Under the pieces are notes generated by a model. The model ran no database searches, was not told where the DNA came from, and saw nothing but the letters and a program-made list of their open reading frames with translations. 64,000 nt of DNA from Magnetococcales bacterium (GTDB lineage: Bacteria > Pseudomonadota > Magnetococcia > Magnetococcales > DC0425bin3): assembly GCA_015229045.1 (NCBI GenBank), contig JADGCJ010000004.1:22931-86930 (forward strand), given 5' to 3'. Both the position numbers and the translations under genes were made by a program. This document shows positions 32,938-39,383 of the stretch, one piece after another; position 1 is the stretch's first letter; every line of letters begins with the position of its first letter.

Positions 32938-33360
32938 TCAGGGAGCGCCGGTAATGTTAAAGGTAGCCGTAGCACCGGAAGTGCTGTCGGTGAGGGTACA
33001 TTGTACAGTGGTCGGGGTGGCACCACCCGTGGCAGACGTGCTGCCGGAAACTGTGTAGCCTGTCGGCAGCCCACCCTGCAAAAGGTTGCCAGCAACAGTC
33101 GAGGTACAACCACCCGTTGTGGTGACGCAGTTGGCGTTGGTTGAACTTGCGGAGCAGACAGCCACGTTGGTACTGTTGGCCGAGGAGAGGCCACCGGCAA
33201 TACCGGCAACAGCTGCAGTCCGGGCATTGGAAGAGAGGTTGGTGAATTTGGGTATGGCCACGGCGGCCAAAATACCCAGAATCACGATCACCATGATCAA
33301 CTCGATCATGGTAAAACCACCAGCTCGGTGGAGGGTGAGGGCCTGACTGTCGTTTTTCAT
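32938..33360 (-). CDS. mshA: MSHA-type major pilin, copy 1
   Basis: 140 residues from the ATG at 33360 (GGAG upstream). The prepilin leader MKNDSQALTLHRAGG is followed by FTMIELIMVIVILGILAAVAIPKFTNLSSNAR, the MshA consensus including Glu5 and the AVAIPKF-NLS motif. AVAGIAGGLSSANSTNVAVC and GCTSTVAGNLLQGGLPTGYTV follow, and the protein ends with the shared TFNITGAP. Cysteines in the C-terminal half could form the D-loop. Main structural subunit of the pilus. It is the last of three pilin genes in transcription order and differs mainly in the central loop from copy 2. Confidence 0.9.
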   Translation of the reverse strand: MKNDSQALTLHRAGGFTMIELIMVIVILGILAAVAIPKFTNLSSNARTAAVAGIAGGLSSANSTNVAVCSASSTNANCVTTTGGCTSTVAGNLLQGGLPTGYTVSGSTSATGGATPTTVQCTLTDSTSGATATFNITGAP

Positions 33361-33580
33361 GCTGTCATCTCCGTTCTGAAAGAGTATAGGCCGCAGCCCA
33401 CGCTTGAAACTGGCCCGAGAAACCGGAAATTGCCGCAGCAAAAGCCCTGACTTCCCATAGACCAGAACCCCTGGCCGGACCACGACGACCCGTCCCAGGC
33501 GTTATGCTTCAAAGCACTCTGCCAGAGTAACACATTTTTGAAAAAAACAGTCTAAAAAACTTCAGCGGGCAACTTTTTTC

Positions 33581-34009
33581 TCAGGGCGCACCCGTGATGG
33601 TAAAGGTGGACGTAGCACCCGAAGAGTCATCCGTGAGGGTGCAGGTCACAGTTTGAGGAGCGGCTCCGCCGCTGGCGGACGTGGCACCGGAAACGGTATA
33701 GCCTGCCGGAACCCCGCCCTGCAAAAGGGTGTCAGCAACGGCGTTGGTGCAACCACCTGTGGTACTGACACAGTTGGCACCAACGACACCACCACCGGCT
33801 GCGCAGGTGGCCACATTGGTGCTGTTGGCCGAAGCAAGACCACCGGCAACACCGGCAACGGCCGCCGTCCGGGCATTGGAGGAGAGGTTGGTAAACTTGG
33901 GTATGGCCACGGCAGCCAGAATGCCCAGAATCACGATCACCATGATTAGTTCAATCATGGTGAAACCAGACGAACGCTCAACGAAAAAATCACAGTCATG
34001 GTCTCTCAT
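33581..34009 (-). CDS. mshA: MSHA-type major pilin, copy 2
   Basis: 142 residues. The leader MRDHDCDFFVERSSG precedes FTMIELIMVIVILGILAAVAIPKFTNLSSNAR, identical to copy 1 through that stretch. The centre contains CAAGGGVVGANCVSTTGGCTNAVADTLLQGGVPAGYTV and the end is TFTITGAP. GAGGGAG precedes the ATG at a usual distance. The 220-nt gap to copy 1 and 237-nt gap to the upstream pilin suggest separate promoters or processing. Either copy 1 or copy 2 may be the dominant subunit; sequence alone cannot tell. Confidence 0.9.
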   Translation of the reverse strand: MRDHDCDFFVERSSGFTMIELIMVIVILGILAAVAIPKFTNLSSNARTAAVAGVAGGLASANSTNVATCAAGGGVVGANCVSTTGGCTNAVADTLLQGGVPAGYTVSGATSASGGAAPQTVTCTLTDDSSGATSTFTITGAP

Positions 34010-34246
34010 GCCAAAAACTCCCTCTCAGATAAATATCAAGATTGTCAAAGAGACATAAAAACAAGCCCAGTCCACCGTCCAAGCCTGCCGCCATTTTGTA
34101 CAACGAAAACGGAATCATGACAAGGATAATAAACCTGAAACAAAAAAATCTCAAAAGGTAATTCGATAAAAATCATGACCTGATACCAATCTGCATTCGA
34201 TGCGAGAACGAGGCAGCAAGAAGGAGGCGACGCGACAGGACGTGTG

Positions 34247-34669
34247 TCAGGGCGCACCCGTAATGGTAAAGGTGGCTGAGGCACCCGTGGTGTTGTCCGA
34301 AATGATGCAGCCAGCATTGACAACCCCACGGCCAACACTGGAAGGAGAAATGGTATAGCCAGTCGGCAATCCGGTTTGCAGAAGGGCATCGCCGCCGGCA
34401 CAGTCGTTGATTGTGACGCAGTTGGCATATCCGGCCCCACAAGCCGCCACATTGGAGACGTTGGCCGAAGAGATATGACCAGCGATACCCCAAACGGTCG
34501 CGCTGCGGGCATCGGAAGAGAGATTGGTAAACCTGGGCAAAACCACGGCAATCAAAATACCCAGAACAACGACCACCATGACCAGCTCCAGCATGGTGAA
34601 ACCACCCTCCTGCATACCGAAGAGGCGCTGCACATGGAACAGGGAGCGGGAATGATACCTGGTTTTCAT
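34247..34669 (-). CDS. MSHA-type pilin, copy 3 (MshB/MshA-like), next to brnA
   Basis: 140 residues from the ATG at 34669; a later ATG (34615) would leave a 5-residue leader and is also possible. The leader ends QEGG before FTMLELVMVVVVLGILIAVVLPRFTNLSSDAR. The rest follows the pilin pattern: SATVWGIAGHISSANVSNVAAC, DALLQTGLPTGYTI and the shared end TFTITGAP. It is more divergent than copies 1 and 2 and occupies the mshB place of the Vibrio order. It starts only 3 nt after the brnA stop, with no ribosome site of its own that I can see, so its expression is probably tied to the toxin-antitoxin transcript. Confidence 0.83.
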   Translation of the reverse strand: MKTRYHSRSLFHVQRLFGMQEGGFTMLELVMVVVVLGILIAVVLPRFTNLSSDARSATVWGIAGHISSANVSNVAACGAGYANCVTINDCAGGDALLQTGLPTGYTISPSSVGRGVVNAGCIISDNTTGASATFTITGAP

Positions 34670-34672
34670 GGA

Positions 34673-34951
34673 TTACGCCGTATGGGCCTCTTTATAGGCA
34701 CGAAGTACCGCGTTGATTTGTGTCTGGTAGCCCTGCCCCCGGTTTTTAAACCACTCCAGGAGATCGTCGTCGATCCGAACAGTCACGGCTTGTTGGTCCG
34801 ACAGCGGTACCAATCCCCGCCGCAACACCCCCTGCAAAAGTTTTTCTCGCGGAATAGGAGGGTTGTCCGAAAAATCAATTTCATCGTCTGCCAAGGCGTC
34901 TACGTAATTCCAATCAGACTCAGAATGCTGAGAAATAGACTTCCCGCTCAT
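34673..34951 (-). CDS. brnA: BrnA-family antitoxin
   Basis: 92 residues. The C-terminal ribbon-helix-helix is typical: QQAVTVRIDDDLLEWFKNRGQGYQTQINAVLRAYKEAH, where VTVRID forms the DNA-binding strand and GYQTQINAVLRAY the helices. The N-terminal half (SDWNYVDALADDEIDFSDNPPIP) is the usual acidic toxin-binding region of BrnA. BrnA neutralises BrnT and represses the operon. Overlaps brnT by 32 bp and ends 3 nt before a pilin gene, an unusual neighbourhood. Confidence 0.92.
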   Translation of the reverse strand: MSGKSISQHSESDWNYVDALADDEIDFSDNPPIPREKLLQGVLRRGLVPLSDQQAVTVRIDDDLLEWFKNRGQGYQTQINAVLRAYKEAHTA

Positions 34952-35186
34952 ATTTCGTCGCCTTTCTCATGGAAATAACACGAATAACGCCCAATTGTTC
35001 AGTATGAACCACCACCACCACCCGACCTCCGATCACGCCAGTGGTTTGGTACCTCTGCTCATCGTAACCCCTGGTATCCTCAACTGTGATGGTAAAATCC
35101 GCAAACAGTTCCCCGGCATCAGCAAAATCGATCCCGTGTTTGCGAAGATTCTCAACCCTCTTATCTGGATCCCACACGACAGACAC
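34920..35186 (-). CDS. brnT: BrnT-family ribonuclease toxin
   Basis: 88 residues, normal size. The BrnT pattern is clear: VVWDPDKRVENLRKHGIDFADAGELFADF near the N-terminus, then DEQRYQTTGVIGGRVVVVVHTE and the C-terminal VIRVISMRKATKYEREVY. The catalytic and RNA-binding Arg and Lys residues of the family appear retained. BrnT is a RelE-like endoribonuclease whose toxicity is blocked by BrnA. Placed between a membrane-protein gene and brnA inside the MSHA locus, all on the same strand. Confidence 0.92.
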   Translation of the reverse strand: MSVVWDPDKRVENLRKHGIDFADAGELFADFTITVEDTRGYDEQRYQTTGVIGGRVVVVVHTEQLGVIRVISMRKATKYEREVYFSAF

Positions 35187-35209
35187 GGCTCAATGTACCC
35201 TCCTCCGCC

Positions 35210-35812
35210 TCAAAACCCCAATAAAAAAGTTAACCGAAACTGAAGAAAATGACGCAAGGTAAAAAGACTGCCCGTAATCAACAACAAAGCGATCACCCGG
35301 GGATGCTCCAGAACCCACGCCAAAAACAGATCCCGCCAACGTGCTGCCACGGTACGTAATCCATCCGTGGAAAAGTGTTGATTGGCCCAACTCTCGAAGG
35401 AGCGCAACAGGCTGGGACGAACGAGAAGAAGGACACCCACGATAAAAGTGAACAAGCCTGCCAGACAAAAAAAGAGAACCAGGCTCTCCCAAATCCAGAT
35501 CTGCACTGGCCCACCTGGACCAGCCAAGGGGGTCAGGACCAGTTCCTGGCCCAGGAACCCCTTCAGGCGCAACAGGAAAACTGCCGAAGTGAAAAAGACA
35601 AACCCGCCGAAAAACCGATGGTGCCGATAAAAAAAACGCTCGGTGCGAATGGGTCGCGTCAGGGGGCGGAACAAATCCCCGACCGGACGCCGCAACGACT
35701 GACCAGAGTCAGGCCTGATCAGCAGCCAACATCCAACCAGCATACCCAGCAGACACCCCCCGACCATCAGGATTCCCAACAAGCGAATCCCCACGACCCC
35801 CAGACCATTCAT
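35210..35812 (-). CDS. Integral membrane protein at the mshF position
   Basis: 200 residues with four hydrophobic segments, roughly 5-32, 66-86, 107-132 and 168-195. I recognise no motif beyond these. The segment between the first two is basic (RRPVGDLFRPLTRPIRTERFFYRHH), suggesting a cytoplasmic loop. By position between MshG and the pilin genes it corresponds to mshF of Vibrio, but sequence similarity to MshF cannot be judged here. It is followed 23 nt later by brnT. Confidence 0.6.
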   Translation of the reverse strand: MNGLGVVGIRLLGILMVGGCLLGMLVGCWLLIRPDSGQSLRRPVGDLFRPLTRPIRTERFFYRHHRFFGGFVFFTSAVFLLRLKGFLGQELVLTPLAGPGGPVQIWIWESLVLFFCLAGLFTFIVGVLLLVRPSLLRSFESWANQHFSTDGLRTVAARWRDLFLAWVLEHPRVIALLLITGSLFTLRHFLQFRLTFLLGF

Positions 35813-35906
35813 GCTCCCCCACCCCGAAAGATTATTTCACGTCCAGACAGGCATCCGTTTCGTTCGCCCTGTCACCATCCCGATCCGCAAGTGGCATCGT
35901 TGTCGA

Positions 35907-37130
35907 TCAGCCATTTTTCATCGCTGCCGATCCAAGCTCCCACATGGGCATGAAGATACCCAGAGCCAATACCAGAACCAACGAACCGATCACGAGCAAA
36001 AGAATAGGCTCGATCGCCGACGTCAGATTCTGCACGTCATATTCAACCTCCCGCTCGTAAAACTCTGCCACATCCTGCATCATTTCGTCCATGGAACCTG
36101 TCTCTTCGCCCACGGCCATCATCTGCAAGACCAGCGGCGTGAACAGACCGCTGGCATAAGCGGCCTGGACCATGCTCTCCCCCCGTTCGATGCCATCGCG
36201 CATTTCGCCGATCTTCAACGCGACAAAGTTGTTATCCACCGCCTCCCCCACGGCATGCAGCGTCTGGAGAATGGGCAATCCGGAACGAGAACCCATCGAA
36301 AAGGCCCGTGAAAAACGCGACAGCGTCGCCCGGTTGATGATCGTTCCCACGATGGGCATGCGCAGCTTGTACCTGTCCCACTGCAGGCCGCCCTCCTTGG
36401 TATTGATGTAGTAACGAATGGAAAAAACAATCGCACCCATCACCAGAACGATGTAAAGGGCATACTGCTCCGTAAATCCTGAAGCATTCAGTAAAATTTT
36501 GGTAAATATGGGCAGGTCGGTCTTGAACTGGGCAAACACCCCCTTGAAGGAGGGAATCACCTTGTAGGTCACGACAAACATGGCTCCGACAATGGCCATG
36601 ATGACAAAGGTGGGATAGCGCAAGGCACTCTTGATCTTTTTGCGTGTCTCCTTTTCAATTTCCATATACTGGTACAGTTGCAGAAAGGACTCCTGCATGC
36701 GTCCGGTCTCTTCTCCCATGCGCACGATACGCAGATAGAGCTGGTTGAAAATCTTCGGATGTTCGGCCATGGCTGCGGAGAGATCCCGCCCGGCCTGCAA
36801 ATCCTCGATGATCTGGCGCATGGCGGCGGAGAGCTTCTTGTTGTGTGTCCCTTCCGACAGCCCCTGAAACGAACGAACCAGCGAGACGCCGGATTTGGTC
36901 AAGGTATACATTTGCCGGGAAAAGAGGATGAGTTCATCGACACTCGGCCACTCTTCCAGAAACGAGATGCTGATTTCCGAATCCCCGGCCCCTTTGACCT
37001 CCTCGATCTCCAGGGGTTCGATACCCCGGTTGATCAACTGGTCCACCACGGCATCGGCGGATGGGGCGTGAATATTGCCCTTGCTGACGGCACCGCTGCC
37101 GCTGCGACCACTGAAACGAAAATTGGGCAT
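35907..37130 (-). CDS. mshG: MSHA biogenesis platform protein MshG (GspF/PilC family)
   Basis: 407 residues, full length. Two related T2SSF domains are visible: the first with LILFSRQMYTLTKSGVSLVRSFQGLSEG and FVIMAIVGAMFVVTYKVIPSF, the second with LSRFSRAFSMGSRSGLPILQTLHAVGEAVDN, GLFTPLVLQMMAVGEETGSMDEMMQDVAEFYEREV and the final helix PILLLVIGSLVLVLALGIFMPMWEL. This inner-membrane protein links the assembly ATPase to the growing pilus. It starts 15 nt after mshE ends. Confidence 0.94.
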   Translation of the reverse strand: MPNFRFSGRSGSGAVSKGNIHAPSADAVVDQLINRGIEPLEIEEVKGAGDSEISISFLEEWPSVDELILFSRQMYTLTKSGVSLVRSFQGLSEGTHNKKLSAAMRQIIEDLQAGRDLSAAMAEHPKIFNQLYLRIVRMGEETGRMQESFLQLYQYMEIEKETRKKIKSALRYPTFVIMAIVGAMFVVTYKVIPSFKGVFAQFKTDLPIFTKILLNASGFTEQYALYIVLVMGAIVFSIRYYINTKEGGLQWDRYKLRMPIVGTIINRATLSRFSRAFSMGSRSGLPILQTLHAVGEAVDNNFVALKIGEMRDGIERGESMVQAAYASGLFTPLVLQMMAVGEETGSMDEMMQDVAEFYEREVEYDVQNLTSAIEPILLLVIGSLVLVLALGIFMPMWELGSAAMKNG

Positions 37131-37145
37131 GGTCAGCTATCTCGT

Positions 37146-39137
37146 TCACGACGCCTGGATGGCTGCATCTTTCGTGTCAGCGGCACTCTCTTCGGAGGTC
37201 TCTTCGTCTTCATCCTCATCATCCTTGTCGCCAATTTCCGTGGTCAGCCGCATCACCTCTTCCATGGTCGTCACCCCTTTGATGGCGTAATTCAGGGCGG
37301 CCATATGCAGGGGTACATACCCTTTTTGCTTCTTGGCAACTTCAATGAACCCGGCTGTATCGTTACGACTCAGGGCGGAGACCAAAGCCCCCTTCACGTC
37401 GAGCATTTCGATGACCGCAACCCGTCCCCGATACCCGGAATTGTTGCACTGGGAACATCCCGGCCCCTTGACCAGAGTGGGCAGCGAACCGCTCGGGGCA
37501 TTCAACAGGCCACGCAGGAGGGCCTCTTCATGCTCTTCAAGGTCGTAGGGTCGGGCGCAATCCCGGCACACCCGGCGCACCAGACGTTGGGCGAGGATGC
37601 AGCGCAACGCCGAAGCCACCGCAAAACTCTCCACCCCCATGTCTACCAGACGGATGGCCGTGCTGATGGCATCGTTGGTGTGGAGGGTGGACAAGACCAG
37701 ATGTCCTGTCAAGGCTGCCCGGATGGCAATTTCCGAGGTCTCCTTGTCGCGCATTTCCCCCACCAGAACCACGTCCGGATCCTGCCGCAGGACGGTACGC
37801 AGGACGGTGGCAAAGTTTAAACCAATCTTGGCGTGAATCTGCACCTGGTTGATGCGGGGCAGGCGATACTCCACCGGATCTTCCACGGTGATGATTTTGC
37901 GGCCTGGTTCATTCAGCGCGTTGAGCGCTCCGTAGAGAGTGGTGGTTTTGCCGCTGCCGGTGGGGCCTGTCACCAGGATCAGGCCGTGCGGTCGATGAAT
38001 GAAGTACATGAAGCGTCTCAGGAGATCCTCTTCCATCCCCACCATGCCCAGGTTCAGGCTGTCGCCGGACTGGTCCAGGAGGCGCATCACCACCGACTCC
38101 CCATCCTGGATCGGCAGGGTGGAGAGACGCACATCGACGCTGCGCTCCTTGACGATCATGTTGAAGCGGCCATCTTGTGGCAAACGCTTTTCGGCAATCT
38201 CCAACCCGGCCATCAGCTTGAGTTTGGAGACCAGCGCCGGGGCAATCTGTTTCTCCTTGACGATCTGCTCGTGCAGGATGCCGTCAATACGTTGGCGAAT
38301 GCGCAACACCTGTTCGTCCGGCTCGATGTGAATGTCCGAGGCCCCGACCTGCAAAGCATCCTCGAACAGCGACTGGAGAATCTTGACCACCGGCGCATCG
38401 ACCGCCATCTCCGACTGGACAATCTGGTCCAGGCTGAAAGCGGCTGCCCGTTGCATCTCCTCGCCCAGGGCTTCGGCGTGTTCCTGGATCTCCTCCGTGC
38501 GCCGGAACACCCGGTCCATGGTGCGCAGCAGATCGGTCTCGCTCACCATGGCCAAGCGAGGTGGCCTTTTCAAAAGCCGGGTCAATTCGTCAAAAATGAA
38601 GATGTCGGTAGGATCGGCCATCCCCACCAGCAACCCCTCCTTGCTCTCGGCCAGGGCGATGGCTCGAAAACGCCGGGCATAGCTTTCGGGAATTTTTTGA
38701 ATGACATCCTGTTGAAATTGAAAATTGCGCACGTCAACAAAAGGAAGATCCAATTGCTTGGAGAGAAACTCCAAAAATTTGGTCTCGCTGAGAATTCCCA
38801 AATAGGCCAGGGTCTGGCCCAATTTTTTGCCACTCTTTTTTTGTTCGGCCAGGGCTTTTTGCAGCTGCTCATCGGAGATCAACCCCTGGGCCACCAGGGA
38901 GTCACCGATTCTGACCTTGCGGCGCTGCTGGGCAAGAAACCGTTGCAGTTTCTCTTCGGTGACACACTTCAGATCGAGGAGCGCCTGGCCAATCTTGCAG
39001 TCATGCTGCTTCTGATAGGCCAGGGCCTGCATCAACTGGGCCTCGGTGATAATCTGGTTTTGTACCAGAAGATCGCCCAGACGCAGCTTTTTCTTGGCCT
39101 GGGGTTGTTCAGCCTGTACCTGTTTTTCCTGTTCCAT
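37146..39137 (-). CDS. mshE: MSHA pilus assembly ATPase MshE with c-di-GMP-binding MshEN repeats
   Basis: 663 residues. The N-terminus has two MshEN-type units: RLGDLLVQNQIITEAQLMQALAYQ ... IGQALLDL (about 18-66) and RIGDSLVAQGLISDEQLQKALAEQ ... LGQTLAYLGIL (about 72-122), the known c-di-GMP-binding pattern. The ATPase core has Walker A GPTGSGKTTTLYG (near 390-400), the Asp box LPIQDGESVVMRLLDQ, Walker B VVLVGEMRDKET and the His box. A tetracysteine zinc motif (CRDC ... CSQC) follows near residue 545-580. The C-terminal 20 residues are acidic (DKDDEDEDEETSEES). It powers pilus extension at the cytoplasmic face and is probably activated by c-di-GMP. Confidence 0.95.
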   Translation of the reverse strand: MEQEKQVQAEQPQAKKKLRLGDLLVQNQIITEAQLMQALAYQKQHDCKIGQALLDLKCVTEEKLQRFLAQQRRKVRIGDSLVAQGLISDEQLQKALAEQKKSGKKLGQTLAYLGILSETKFLEFLSKQLDLPFVDVRNFQFQQDVIQKIPESYARRFRAIALAESKEGLLVGMADPTDIFIFDELTRLLKRPPRLAMVSETDLLRTMDRVFRRTEEIQEHAEALGEEMQRAAAFSLDQIVQSEMAVDAPVVKILQSLFEDALQVGASDIHIEPDEQVLRIRQRIDGILHEQIVKEKQIAPALVSKLKLMAGLEIAEKRLPQDGRFNMIVKERSVDVRLSTLPIQDGESVVMRLLDQSGDSLNLGMVGMEEDLLRRFMYFIHRPHGLILVTGPTGSGKTTTLYGALNALNEPGRKIITVEDPVEYRLPRINQVQIHAKIGLNFATVLRTVLRQDPDVVLVGEMRDKETSEIAIRAALTGHLVLSTLHTNDAISTAIRLVDMGVESFAVASALRCILAQRLVRRVCRDCARPYDLEEHEEALLRGLLNAPSGSLPTLVKGPGCSQCNNSGYRGRVAVIEMLDVKGALVSALSRNDTAGFIEVAKKQKGYVPLHMAALNYAIKGVTTMEEVMRLTTEIGDKDDEDEDEETSEESAADTKDAAIQAS

Positions 39138-39240
39138 TTTGGGTCACCACTGAAGATCTCAGCATCACATCCCCCCCCCAACTCGACCAGAGAAACAACC
39201 GGCAAGAAGGATTCTGTCGGTACACCAACCCCAAAACCCG

Positions 39241-39274
39241 CCGGGAGGAAGGAGACCCCTCTCCATCCTCCCGG
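39241..39274 (-). other. Strong hairpin between mshN and mshE
   Basis: CCGGGAGGA pairs with TCCTCCCGG, and GGAGA with TCTCC inside, closing a C-rich loop. On the minus strand the hairpin is followed by CGGGTTTTGGGG, so it may be a weak terminator or an RNA-stability or processing site within the 246-nt gap. Confidence 0.5.
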
Positions 39275-39383
39275 ATTCACTTCCCGGTCACTCGATCGCA
39301 CACAGCCTGGAACCTGTCTCGCCTCCTCCTTCTTGCCGCCTCGTTTTCGCATCGACTGCGAACCGCGCATGACAGGCAACGGA

